Of a stretch of 64,000 nt of DNA, positions 36,279 to 45,797 are shown one piece after another. Position 1 is the stretch's first letter; each line of letters begins with the position of its first letter. The translations under genes and the position numbers were made by a program. The notes beneath the pieces were generated by a model that was not told the origin of the DNA, made no database searches, and saw only the letters and a program-made list of their open reading frames with translations. This DNA comes from Urophycis tenuis (lineage: Eukaryota > Chordata > Actinopteri > Gadiformes > Phycidae), in assembly GCA_036785325.1 (NCBI GenBank), contig JAXIVH010000045.1, positions 74,501 to 138,500 on the forward strand, given 5' to 3'.

Positions 36279-36871
36279 TCTGTTGTGATTTTATTTTATT
36301 TTTATTTTTTTATAAAGCCCACCCCCGGGGTGGCTAGAAATTTCCAATCCTGGCTCTGTGATGGGGGGGGTGGTCTGTTATGATTTTTTCTTATTTTATT
36401 TTTTTTATCAAGCCCACACCCGGGGTGGCTAGACATTTCCAATCCTGGCTCAGTAATGGGGGGGGGGGGTCTGTTAAGAATTTGTTTTTTTTATTATTTT
36501 TTTATAAAGCCCACACCCGGTGGCTAGAAATTTCAAAACCTGGCTCAGTGATGGGGGTGGGGGGGGTCTGTTATGATTTTTTTTTTTTTTTTTTTTCATA
36601 AAGCCCACACCCGGGGTGGCTAGAAAGTTCCAATCCTGGCTCAGTGATGGGGGGGGGGGGGTCTGTTGTGATTTTTTTTTTTTTTTTTTTTTTTATAAAG
36701 GCCACCCCCGGGGTGGCTAAAAATTTCCAATCCTGGCTCAGTGATGGGGGGGGGGGGTCTGTTATGATTTTTTTTAAAAAATAAATAAAATAATTTTATT
36801 ATTTTTTTTATAAAGCCCACACCCGGGGTGGCTAGAAATTTCCAATCCTGCCTCAGTGATGGGGGGGGGGG
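36279..36871 (+). repeat. Six-monomer higher-order repeat, reference copy 1
   Basis: Six typed monomers have decamers at 36279, 36374, 36470, 36567, 36662 and 36758. In order: TTGTGA with TTTTATTTTATTT spacer and CTCTGTGATG end; TTCTTATTTT spacer with ATCAAGCCC and CTAGACATTTCC; TTAAGAATTTG; plain T-run with CATAAAGCCC and CTAGAAAGTTCC; TTGTGA with AAAGGCCACCCCC; AAAAAATAAATAAAATAATT spacer with CTGCCTCAGTG. The next copy begins at 36872, so the period is 593 bp. The fifth-to-sixth monomer boundary, at 36745/36746, corresponds to the LINE insertion point in the paralogue. Confidence 0.9.
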
Positions 36872-37467
36872 TCTGTTGTGATTTTTTATTTTTTTTATTT
36901 TTTTATAAAGCCCACCCCCGGGGTGGCTAGAAATTTCCAATCCTGGCTCTGTGATGGGGGGGGTGGTCTGTTATGATTTTTTCTTATTTTATTTTTTTTA
37001 TCAAGCCCACACCCGGGGTGGCTAGACATTTCCAATCCTGGCTCAGTAATGGGGGGGGGGGTCTGTTAAGAATTTGTTTTTTTTATTATTTTTTTATAAA
37101 GCCCACCCCCGGGGTGGCTAGAAATTTCAAAACCTGGCTCAGTGATGGGGGTGGGGGGGGTCTGTTATGATTTTTTTTTTTTTTTTTTTTCATAAAGCCC
37201 ACACCCGGGGTGGCTAGAAAGTTCCAATCCTGGCTCAGTGATGGGGGGGGGGGGGTCTGTTGTGATTTTATATTTTTTTATTTTTTTTTATAAAGCCCAC
37301 CCCCGGGGTGGCTAGAAATTTCCAATCCTGGCTCAGTGTTGGGGGGGGGGGGTCTGTTATGATTTTTTTTAAAAAATAAATAAAATAATTTTATTATTTT
37401 TTTTATAAAGCCCACACCCGGGGTGGCTAGAAATTTCCAATCCTGCCTCAGTGATGGGGGGGGGGGG
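36872..37467 (+). repeat. Six-monomer higher-order repeat, reference copy 2
   Basis: The same six types in the same order have decamers at 36872, 36967, 37062, 37161, 37256 and 37353, with the next cycle starting at 37468 (period 596 bp). It differs from copy 1 by point changes and homopolymer lengths only. For example, the third core is ACCCCCGGGGTGG here and is shortened (ACACCCGGTGG) in copy 1. Confidence 0.9.
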
Positions 37468-39927
37468 TCTGTTGTGATTTTTTATTTTTTTTATTTTTTT
37501 ATAAAGCCCACCCCCGGGGTGGCTAGAAATTTCCAATCCTGGCTCTGTGATGGGGGGGGGGGGGGGGTCTGTTATGATTTTTTATTATTATTTTTTTTTT
37601 ATCAAGCCCACACCTGGGGTGGCTAGTCATTTCCAATCCTGGCTCAGTAATGGGGGGGGGGTCTGTTGTGATTTTATTTTATTTTATTTTTTTTTATAAA
37701 GCCCACCCCCGGGTTGGCTAGAAATTTCCAATCCTGGCTCTGTGATGGGGGTGGGGTCTGTTACGATTTTTAATTTTTTATTTTTTTTTTTATAAAGCCC
37801 AGACCCGGGGTGGCTAGAAATTTCCGATCCTGGCTCAGTGATGGGGGTGGGGTCTGTTATGATTTTTATTTTTTATTTTTAATAAAGCCCACACCCGGGG
37901 TGGCTAGAAATGTCCAATCCTGACTCTGTGATGGGGGTGGGGTCTGTCATGATTTTTTATTTTTTTATTTTTTTTATAAAGCCCACACCCGAGGTGGCTA
38001 GAAATTTCCAATCCTGGCTCAGTGATTGGGGGGGGGGGGGTCTGTTATGATTTTATTTTATTTTTTTCTATAAAGCCCACACCGGGTGGCTAGAAATTTA
38101 CAATCCTGGCTCAGTGATGGGGGTGGGGTCTGTTATGATTTTTTTTTTTTTTTTTATAAAGCCCACACCCGGGCTGGCTAGAAATTTCCAATCCTGGCTC
38201 AGTGATGGGGGGGGGGGTCTGTTATGATTTTTTTTTTTTTTTTTTTTATAAAGCCCACACCAGAGGTGGCTAGAAATTTCCAATCCTGGCTCAGAGATGG
38301 GTGGGGGTCTGTTATGAATTTTTATTTTTTATTTTTTTTTTTTTTTTTATTTTATTATTTTTTGTATAAAGCCCACAACCGAGGTGGCTAGAAATTTCCA
38401 ATTCTGCCTCAGTGATGGGGGGGGGGGGTCTGTTGTGATTTTTTATTTTTTTAATTTTTTTATAAAGCCCACACCCGGGGTGGCTAGACATTTCCAATCC
38501 TGGCTCAGTAATGGGGGGGGTCTGCTATGAATTTTTATTTATTTATTTTTTTTTATAAAGCCCACACCCGGGGTGGCTAGACATTTCCAATCCTGGCTCA
38601 GTGATGGGGGGGGGGTCTGTTATGATTTTTTTTTTTTTTTTTATAAAGCCCACACCCGGGGTGGCTAGAAATGTCCAATCCTGCCTCAGTGATGGGGGGG
38701 GGGGGTCTGTTGTGATTTTTTATTTTTTTTATTTTTTTATAAGGCCCACCCCCGGGGTGGCTAGAAATGTCCAATCCTGCCTCAGTGATGGGGGGGGGGG
38801 GTCTGTTGTGATTTTTTATTTTTTTTATTTTTTTATAAGGCCCACCCCCGGGGTGGCTAGAAATTTCCAATCCTGGCTCTGTGATGGGGGGGGGGGGGGG
38901 GGGGGTCTAATTATGATTTTTTATTATTATTTTTTTTTTATCAAGCCCACAACCGGGGTGGCTAGTCATTTCCAATCCTGGCTCAGAAATGGGGGGGTCT
39001 GTTATGAATTTGTTTTTTTTATTATTTTTTTATAAAGCCCACACCCGGGGTGGCTAGAAATTTCCAATCCTGGCCCAGTTATGGGGGTCGGGGGGGGTCT
39101 GTTATGATTTTTTTTTTTTTTTTTTTATAAAGCCCACACCTGGGGTGGCTAGAAAGTTCCAATCCTGGTTCAGTGATGGGGGGGGGGTCTGTTATGATTT
39201 TTTTTTTTTTTTTTTATAAAGCCCACACCCGGGTGGCTAGAAATTTCCAATCCTGGCTCAGTGATGGGGGTGGGGTCTGTTATGATTTATTATTATTTTT
39301 TTTTTATAAAGCCCACACCCCTGGTGGCTAGAAATTTCCAATCCTGGCTCAGTGATGGGGGGGGTCTGTTATGATTTTTTTAATTTTTTTTTAATATAAT
39401 TTTGTTATTTTTTTTATAAAGCCCACACCCGGGGTGGCTAGAAATTTCCAATCCTGCCTCAGTGATGGGGGGGGGGGGGGGTCTGTTGTGATTTTTTTAT
39501 TTTTTTTATTTTTTTATAAAGCCCACCCCCGGGGTGGCTAGAAATTTCCAATCCTGCCTCAGTGATGGGGGGGGGGGGGGTCTGTTGTGATTTTTTATTT
39601 TTTTTATTTTTTTATAAAGCCCACACCCGAGGTGGCTAGAAATTTCCAATCCTGGCTCAGTGATGGGTGGGGGTCTGTTATGATTTTTTTTTTTTTTTTT
39701 TTAAATATATATATATTTTTTTTATAAAGCCCACACCCGGGGTGGCTAGAAATTTCCAATCCTGGCTCTGTGATGGGGGGGGGGGGGGGTCTGTTATGAT
39801 TTTTTTTTTTTTTTTTTTTTTTATCAAGCCCACACCCGGGGTGGCTAGTCATTTCCAATCCTGGCTCAGTAATGGGGGGGTCTGTTATGAATTTGTTTTT
39901 TTAATTATTTTTTTATAAAGCCCACAC

Positions 39928-41855
39928 CCGGGGTGGCTAGAAATTTCCAATCCTGGCTCAGTGATGGGGGTCGGGGGGGGGTCTGTTATGATTTTTTTTT
40001 ATTATTTTTTTTATAAAGCCCACACCTGGGGTGGCTAGAAAGTTCCAATCCTGGCTCAGTGATGGGGGGGGGGTCTGTTGTGATTTTTTTTTTTTTTTTT
40101 TTTTTTTATAAAGCCCACCCCCGGGGTGGCTAGAAATTTCCAATCCTGGCTATGTGATGGGGGTGGGGTCTGATATGATTTTTAATTTTTTTATTTTTTT
40201 TTTATAAAGCCCACACCCGGGGTGGCTAGAAATTTCCAATCCTGGCTCTGTGATGGGGGTGGGGTCTGTTATGATTTTTATTTTTTTTATTTATTTTTTA
40301 TAAAGCCCACACCCGGGGTGGCTAGAAATTTCCAAGTGATGGGGGGGAGGGGGGGGTCTGTTATGATTTTTTTTTTTTATAAAGCCCACACCCGGGTGGC
40401 TAGAAATTTCCAATCCTGGCTCAGTGATGGGGGGGGGGTCTGTTGTGTTTTTTTTTTTTTTTTTTTTTTATAAAGCCCACCCCCGGGGTGGCTAGAAATT
40501 TCCAATCCTGGCTCTGTGATGGGGGTGGGGTCTGTTATGATTTTTAATTTTTTTATTTTTTTTTTATAAAGCCCACACCCGGGGTGGCTAGAAATTTCCA
40601 ATCCTGACTCAGTGATGGGGGTGGGGTCTGTTATGATTTTTTATTTTTATTTTTATTTTATAAAGCCCACACCCGGTTTGGCTAGAAATTTCCAATCCTG
40701 GCTCAGTGATGGGGGGGGGGGTCTGTTATGATTTTTTTTTTTTTTTTTTATATAAAGCCCACACCCGGGTGGCTAGAAATTTCCAATCCTGGCTCAGTGA
40801 TGGGGGTGGGGTCTGTTATGATTTTTTTATTTATTTTTTTATTTTATAAAGCCCACACCCGGGGTGGCTAGAAATTTCCAATCCTGCCTCAGTGATGGGG
40901 GGGGGGGGGGTCTGTTGTGATTTTATTTCATTTTTATTTTTTTATAAAGCCCACACCCGGGGTGGCTAGACATTTCCAATCCTGGCTCAGTAATGGGGGG
41001 GGGTCTGTTAAGAATTTGTTTTTTTTATTATTTTTTTATAAAGCCCAACCCCGGGGTGGCTAGAAATTTCAAATCCTGGCTCAGTGATGGGGGTGGGGGG
41101 GGTCTGTTATGATTTTTTTTTTTTTTTTTTTTCATAAAGCCCACACCCGGGGTGGCTAGAAAGTTCCAATCCTGGCTCAGTGATGGGGGGGGGGGGGTCT
41201 GTTGTGATTTTTTATTTTTTTATTTTTTTTATAAAGCCCACCCCCGGGGTGGCTAGAAATTTCCAATCCTGGCTCAGTGATGGGGGGGGGGTCTGTTATG
41301 ATTTTTTTTTTTTTTTTTTTTTTATAAAGCCCACACCCGGGGTGGCTAGAAATTTCCAATCCTGCCTCAGTGATGGGGGGGGGGGGGGTCTGTTGTGATT
41401 TTATTTTATTTTTATTTTTTTATAAAGCCCACCCCCGGGGTGGCTAGAAATTTCCAATCCTGGCTCTGTGATGGGGGGGGTGGTCTGTTATGATTTTTTC
41501 TTATTTTATTTTTTTTATCAAGCCCACACCCGGGGTGGCTAGACATTTCCAATCCTGGCTCAGTAATGGGGGGGGGGGTCTGTTAAGAATTTGTTTTTTT
41601 TATTATTTTTTTATAAAGCCCACACCCGGTGGCTAGAAATTTCAAAACCTGGCTCAGTGATGGGGGTGGGGGGGGTCTGTTATGATTTTTTTTTTTTTTT
41701 TTTTTCATAAAGCCCACACCCGGGGTGGCTAGAAAGTTCCAATCCTGGCTCAGTGATGGGGGGGGGGGGGGTCTGTTGTGATTTTTTTTTATTTTTATTT
41801 TTTTATAAAGGCCACCCCCGGGGTGGCTAGAAATTTCCAATCCTGGCTCAGTGAT
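39928..41855 (+). repeat. 5.3-kb block, copy B, part left of the LINE
   Basis: This part is collinear with 34625-36745. Higher-order slots are at 41389, 41484, 41579, 41676 and 41772, matching the first five slots of 36279-36871, and the block is cut after the GTGAT at 41851-41855. One monomer near 40335 has lost TCCTGGCTC from its core (ATTTCCAAGTGATGG), a private change. Two monomers present at about 35600-35790 in copy A are absent here. Confidence 0.85.
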
Positions 41856-41870
41856 AAGATAAGATAAGAT
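41856..41870 (-). repeat. 3' terminal ATCTT microsatellite tail of the LINE
   Basis: Three AAGAT units on the + strand (ATCTT on the element's strand) form the 3' terminus. A short tandem tail in place of poly(A) is typical of L2/CR1/Rex1-type elements. The adjoining target reads ATCAC on the element's strand, so ATC is shared by tail and target and the exact join could shift by three bases. This is compatible with microhomology-assisted priming. Confidence 0.85.
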
Positions 41871-41875
41871 ATTTC

Positions 41876-41881
41876 TTTATT
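41876..41881 (-). promoter_or_regulatory. AATAAA motif just inside the LINE 3' end
   Basis: TTTATT on the + strand reads AATAAA on the element's strand, five bases before the ATCTT tail and just after GGGGATT. A GGGGATTAATAAAG-type ending is a common arrangement at the 3' end of fish LINEs of this group. It may belong to the 3' structure recognised by the reverse transcriptase and need not act as a polyadenylation signal. Confidence 0.5.
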
Positions 41882-42061
41882 AATCCCCCGTAGGAGAAAT
41901 TCGCAGAGACCAGCAGTGCAGGGGATAGATGAGCAGTAAAGAGCCTGGCTAAATTCTATACACAATAAAAAAACAATAGATTAGATTAAATACGCGCTCT
42001 TAAGTCAGGTCGGTGACGAGAGGACCCGTATGCATACTAGTGTCCTAGATAGCAGTTTGTG

Positions 42062-42152
42062 GTGCAAAATGCAAGATAGATCAAATAGTGCAAGTAGATA
42101 AGTAGATAAAATAGTGCAAGTATGCGGAAAGTGCAAGGTGCAAGATGTGCAA
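42062..42152 (-). repeat. GTGCAA short repeats in the LINE 3' UTR
   Basis: GTGCAA occurs at about 42062, 42089, 42114, 42131, 42138 and 42147, with ATGCAA near 42069, mixed with AGATAAGTAGATAA. Read on the element's strand this is a TTGCAC-rich stretch. Such short repeats are common in 3' untranslated regions of fish LINEs. Whether they aid template recognition is not known from this sequence. Confidence 0.7.
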
Positions 42153-42209
42153 ATTTATACAGGTATTCCAGGTACAATATATGAATGGTCCTGGAATAAC
42201 AACGGCTGG

Positions 42210-42645
42210 GTCACAGTCCAAGGTGTGTGGTGTGGTGTATGTGAATGAAAGTTCAGTCCATTCCATTTGTCTGGTGGTGTTGGAGCTTCCTGAGCCTGAT
42301 GGTTGGTGGGATGAAGGAGCACCCAAGCACTTTGAGGCACTTGGCTGAGTGAGCATGTGGCTGAACGTGTTCCTGAGTTGCTTCAGTTGCTTCAGTTCAG
42401 CACAGTGAGGCTGAGAGGGTAGGTCCGGGTCGCCAACAGCATTCCCCTCGTCTTCCTCACTGTCGCCGCCTCCACACCGTCCAGCTTCATCCCCATTGCA
42501 GGGCTCGCCTTCCTCCCCGGCTTGTACAGCTTCCTGGCACCACCGCTCCCAAAGCTTCCTCCCCAGCACACGGCAGTGAAGAGGTGACACTGGCCACCGC
42601 AGACTGGTAGACCATCCGTGGAAGCCTGGTGCACACAATGAAAGA
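42210..42645 (-). pseudogene. Diverged second copy of the LINE C-terminal coding end
   Basis: This segment repeats about 42703-43145, the end of the reverse transcriptase frame plus adjoining 3' sequence, at an offset of 474-507 bp. Corresponding points are the CTGGTGGTG element (42271 and 42745), GCTGAGTGAG (42344 and 42851) and AGACTGGTAG (42601 and 43101). Translated pieces in three frames match residues about 885-1003 of the main protein: FIVCTRLPRMVYQSAVASVT, then AVCWGGSFGSGGARKL and GMKLDGVEAAT, then LRNTFSHMLTQPSASKCLG. Frameshifts separate the pieces and about 30 bp near the former end is missing. It cannot encode a continuous domain. It could come from tandem duplication inside the element, or from template switching onto a related element during an earlier reverse transcription. 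Confidence 0.85.
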
Positions 42646-42740
42646 TGACAGATGGGCAGTGGTTATTAGTGAGATGAACAGACATAAGATGAGAGTGGCT
42701 AGAAAACAGTCTGGGGTGTGTGGTGTGTTATACAAATCCA

Positions 42741-45700
42741 TTATCTGGTGGTGCTGGCGCTTCCGAGACGTTGGGAGCGGGTGGTTGAGGTATTGTAGAG
42801 CCTGATAGCTGATGGGATGAAAGAGCCCCCCAAGCGCTTTGAAGCACGTGGCTGAGTGAGCCTATAGCTGAACGTGCTCCTGAGTTGCCTCAGCTCGGCG
42901 TAGAGAGGGTGAGAGGGGTTGTCCAGGATCGCCTGCAGCTTTCCCCTCATCCTCCTCTCTGTCACCGCCTCCACACAGTCCAGCTTCATCCCCACCACGG
43001 AGCTCGCCTTCCTCACCAGCTTGTTCAGCTTACTTGCCCCACCACACCCGATGCCTCCTCCCCAGCACACGACGGCGAAGAAGGTGACACTGGCTACCAC
43101 AGACTGGTAGAACATCCGTAGCAGCCTAGTGCACACATTGAAGGATCTGAGCCTCCTCAGGAAGAACAGCCTGCTCTGTCCCTTCCTGTAGAGGGCCTCG
43201 GTATTATCAGACCAGTCCAATTTGTTGTTTAGGTGCACCCCAAGGAACTTGCAGGTGTCCACCATCTCCACCTCTTCCCCCTTTATGGAAACCGGTAATG
43301 GGGGACACTTCCTGCGTCTAAAGTCCACCACCAGCTCCTTGGTTTTCCCTGTGTTGAGCTGGAGGTGGTTCCCATCACACCATCCCACAAAGTTCCTCAC
43401 CAGTTCCCTGTACTCCTCCTCCTCGTTGTCTGTGATGCATCCAACAATGGAGGAGTCGTCCGAGAACTTCTGCAGGTGGCATGTTCGGGAGTTATGGCAG
43501 AAATCTGAGGTGTAGAGGGTGAACAGGAATGGTGAAAGTACAGTTCCCTGGGGTGTGCCGGTGTTGCTAGTCACCATGTCTGACAAGCAGTGTCGCAGCC
43601 TGACATACTGCGGTCTGTCCGTGAGGTAGTCCGTAATCCATGCCACCATGTCAGGATCGACCTGCATCACCAGGAGCTTCTCAGCCAGCCGGTCTGGCTG
43701 GACGGTGTCAAAAGCACTGGAGAAGTCGAAGAACATGATTCTCACCATGCTCTGTGGCCTCTCCAGGTGTGTGTAAGCTCTGTGAAGCAGGTAGATGATG
43801 GCATCCTCCACGCCGATGTGGGTCTGGTACGCAAACTGCAATGGGTCCAGGCAGTCACGCACCCTGGGCTTGAGATGGTCCAGAACCAATCTCTCAAAGG
43901 TCTTCATGACGTGTGACGTCAGTGCCACAGGTCTGAAGTCCCCTGGAGCGTTGGGACGACCCTTCTTCGGCACAGGGACTACGCAGGAAGTCTTCCATAG
44001 AGTTGGCACCTTTTTCAGCCTCAGGGAGAGGCCGAAGAGGTGCGTGAACACTCCTGCCAGCTGCTCCGCGCAGATCTTGAGCACCCTCGGGCTGATGTCA
44101 TCGGGTCCTCTGGCCTTGTTAGGCCTGATCCTCGTGAGCTGCCGTCTCACGTGGCTGGTGCTGATGGTTGGGGTTGTTATTTCCGGGGTCACAGGTGTAG
44201 TCTGCGGTGTGGCGAGGGGGTGACTGTCCTCTGGGCCGGACATTGGTCCAGCCTCCCTGTGAGTGTGGAACGGGAGAGAGAGGGAGGGTGGTGCAGGGAG
44301 GGGAGGTGCAGAAGCTGAAGCTGCCATGCCCGGATCTGGTGGTCCAGCAGGGAGATGAGTAGGGCAGGAGGGGGGAAGGGGAGTTGAGGGTCTGGCCCCC
44401 GTTGGTGAGTCAAATCTGTTGAAAAACAGGTTTAACTCATCGGCCCATTCCTTTGTCCCCTCCTGTGATCCTCCGGCAGTTTTCATGCCGGTGATGGTTT
44501 TCACCCCTGCCCACACCTCTCGGGAGTTGTTCTGCTGCAGCTTGTCCTCAATCCTGCTTTTATAGCAGGCCTTAGCTCTCCTCAGTTCCCTCCTCAGCTC
44601 TCTTTGTATCTCCCTCTGTGTGTCCTCATTGTCTCCTACCATGAAGGCTCTCCTCTTACGGTTCAACAGGACTTTGATGTCCCTGTTGATCCAGGGTTTG
44701 CTGTTAGGGAAGCAACGGACCTTCTTGGTGGGGACAACACTCTCCTCACAGAACTTTATATAGTCTGTGACGCACTGAGTGAGACCCTCAATGTCATCAC
44801 CATAGTCCTCCTGAAACATCCTCCAGTCTGTTGTCCTGTAGCACTCCCTCAGGGCCTCTTCAGCCTCCTCAGACCACTGCTGTACAGTCCTGGTGGTAAT
44901 GGGCTGTCTCCTAACCTGAGGCTTATATGTAGGAGACAGTAGGATCAAGCAGTGATCTGATTTGCCCAGGGGGGGGAGGGCTGTTGCACTGTATGCTCCC
45001 TTAGCATTGGCATACAGTAAGTCCAGGGTCTTATCTCCTCTGGTGCTGCAGGTTACATACTGGGTGAAGTCAGTCAGTGTCTTTGATATATTTACATGAT
45101 TAAAGTCTCCATTTACTATAATAAGGGCGTTGGGATGTCTAGTCTGCAGGTCTGCGACGGAAGAATGAATGACGTCACAAGCCCTCGCCGCTACGGCCGA
45201 TGGTGGAGTGTAAACAATAACAACAATGGCTGCCGAAAACTCACGGGGCAGATAGTACGGTCTCAGTCCCACCGCTAACAACTCGACGTCGGGCGTGCAC
45301 GTGATTACCTTCGTGGTAACATGTCCCGGGTTGCACCATTTGGAATTAACAAAGACGGCAAGTCCGCCACCCGACTTCTTACCGCTCTGTTTGTTCCTGT
45401 CCGCCCGAACTAGCGTGAAGCCGGCTAGTTCCACTGAGCAGTCTGGTATGTTCCCGTTCAGCCATGTCTCCGTCAGGCACAACACACTACATTCCCGGTA
45501 CTCGCGCTGTCCGGTAGTGAGGGCTGATAGTTCGTCCATCTTGTTGGGCAGTGAGCGAACATTACCCATGATAACCGAGGGAAGACGGGGCTTATATCTC
45601 CACTTCCTCTCCATCCTCTTGTTCCTCACCATGGCTCCTGCTCTGGTCCCACGCCGCTTTATCCTCAGCTCTTTCGGGATCCCCCTCGGGCACACCGCTG

Positions 45701-45797
45701 GTCGATCCCGGAGCTGAAGGAGCTCGTCCCGCGAGTAGGCGCCAGTCCATTGTTGTTGTTGTTGTTGTTTAGCGATCGTGGCGATCGCCCTGCACAT
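42741..45797 (-). CDS. LINE endonuclease-reverse transcriptase polyprotein, 1018 aa
   Basis: It copies the element's RNA into DNA at a chromosomal nick (target-primed reverse transcription). The endonuclease domain spans about residues 74-290: GNVRSLPNK with N79, CLTETWL with E110, YTPP at 196-199, NGDFN with D231 and N233, and SDH at 280-282. A proline-rich linker (about 465-545) follows. The reverse transcriptase spans about 557-860: RPNKARGPDDISP, motif A FDFSSAFDTV (D691), motif B GTPQGTVLSPF (747-757), and motif C FSDD (778-781), where the family usually has FADD or YADD; then FLGVHLNNKLDW. The C-terminal region has CWGGG and SFIPSAIRLYN and no RNase H domain. The first ATG follows an in-frame TAA at 45819-45821; a (CAA)n run codes Q11-Q16, so M56 is an alternative start. 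Stop is TAA. No frameshift or stop interrupts the frame. Activity is inferred only from integrity. Confidence 0.93.
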   Translation of the reverse strand: MCRAIATIAKQQQQQQWTGAYSRDELLQLRDRPAVCPRGIPKELRIKRRGTRAGAMVRNKRMERKWRYKPRLPSVIMGNVRSLPNKMDELSALTTGQREYRECSVLCLTETWLNGNIPDCSVELAGFTLVRADRNKQSGKKSGGGLAVFVNSKWCNPGHVTTKVITCTPDVELLAVGLRPYYLPREFSAAIVVIVYTPPSAVAARACDVIHSSVADLQTRHPNALIIVNGDFNHVNISKTLTDFTQYVTCSTRGDKTLDLLYANAKGAYSATALPPLGKSDHCLILLSPTYKPQVRRQPITTRTVQQWSEEAEEALRECYRTTDWRMFQEDYGDDIEGLTQCVTDYIKFCEESVVPTKKVRCFPNSKPWINRDIKVLLNRKRRAFMVGDNEDTQREIQRELRRELRRAKACYKSRIEDKLQQNNSREVWAGVKTITGMKTAGGSQEGTKEWADELNLFFNRFDSPTGARPSTPLPPSCPTHLPAGPPDPGMAASASAPPLPAPPSLSLPFHTHREAGPMSGPEDSHPLATPQTTPVTPEITTPTISTSHVRRQLTRIRPNKARGPDDISPRVLKICAEQLAGVFTHLFGLSLRLKKVPTLWKTSCVVPVPKKGRPNAPGDFRPVALTSHVMKTFERLVLDHLKPRVRDCLDPLQFAYQTHIGVEDAIIYLLHRAYTHLERPQSMVRIMFFDFSSAFDTVQPDRLAEKLLVMQVDPDMVAWITDYLTDRPQYVRLRHCLSDMVTSNTGTPQGTVLSPFLFTLYTSDFCHNSRTCHLQKFSDDSSIVGCITDNEEEEYRELVRNFVGWCDGNHLQLNTGKTKELVVDFRRRKCPPLPVSIKGEEVEMVDTCKFLGVHLNNKLDWSDNTEALYRKGQSRLFFLRRLRSFNVCTRLLRMFYQSVVASVTFFAVVCWGGGIGCGGASKLNKLVRKASSVVGMKLDCVEAVTERRMRGKLQAILDNPSHPLYAELRQLRSTFSYRLTQPRASKRLGGSFIPSAIRLYNTSTTRSQRLGSASTTR

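Larger units (their letters stand above)
34625..39900 (+). repeat. About 5.3-kb block, copy A (partner 39928-48900)
   Basis: This is the copy without the LINE. It matches the sequence from 39928 onward: GGGGGTCGGGGG at 34667 and 39970 (offset 5303), and AAAGGCCACCCCCGGGG at about 36698 and 41808 (offset 5110, a two-monomer loss in copy B). After the LINE the match resumes at offset 9249 (36758 to 46007) and later 9234 (38098 to 47332). Copy A contains the empty site at 36745/36746. Confidence 0.85.
1..41855 (+). repeat. Left arm of a G-run/T-run satellite array
   Basis: This is a continuous head-to-tail array of monomers of about 85-110 bp; the window opens inside it. Each monomer reads: G-run, TCTGTTATGA or TCTGTTGTGA, T-rich spacer with scattered A, then TATAAAGCCCAC, a C/G dyad (ACACCCGGGGTGG or ACCCCCGGGGTGG), CTAGAAATTTCC, AATCCTGGCTCAGTGATG. 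The core is highly conserved. The G-run and the T-spacer carry nearly all the length variation, so monomers drift in reading frame. All monomers examined share one orientation. No gene, tRNA or unrelated insertion was recognised in this arm. I do not recognise the family by name. Confidence 0.97.
41882..42740 (-). other. 3' untranslated region of the LINE
   Basis: This non-coding stretch follows the stop codon at 42741-42743. From the stop outward it holds an end-of-frame segment (42703-42740), a spacer without recognised similarity (about 42646-42702), a diverged second copy of the C-terminal coding sequence (about 42210-42645), a GTGCAA-rich stretch (42062-42152), and a terminal segment of about 180 bp ending at the AATAAA motif and tail. 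A frame of 185 codons at 42081-42638 runs through the duplicate but has no continuous family similarity. Confidence 0.8.

Noticed and set aside
36901..36960. tRNA-derived SINE as the source of the monomer
   Set aside because: An A-box-like string is present, but no B box at the expected distance and no cloverleaf can be drawn.
1..41855. CRISPR-like array: a conserved core of about 50 bp at regular spacing
   Set aside because: The intervals are homopolymers and not unique spacers, the repeats are too long and variable, there are no cas genes, and the LINE shows that the DNA is eukaryotic.
42081..42638. A 185-codon minus-strand frame downstream of the LINE frame as a second LINE protein
   Set aside because: Only part of it resembles the C-terminal end of the main protein, and matching pieces continue in two other frames. 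It is a frameshifted duplicate.
43590..45717. Plus-strand open frames across the LINE, such as 43795-44223 and 45295-45717
   Set aside because: They are antisense shadows of the 1018-codon frame, whose domains and motifs are continuous on the minus strand.
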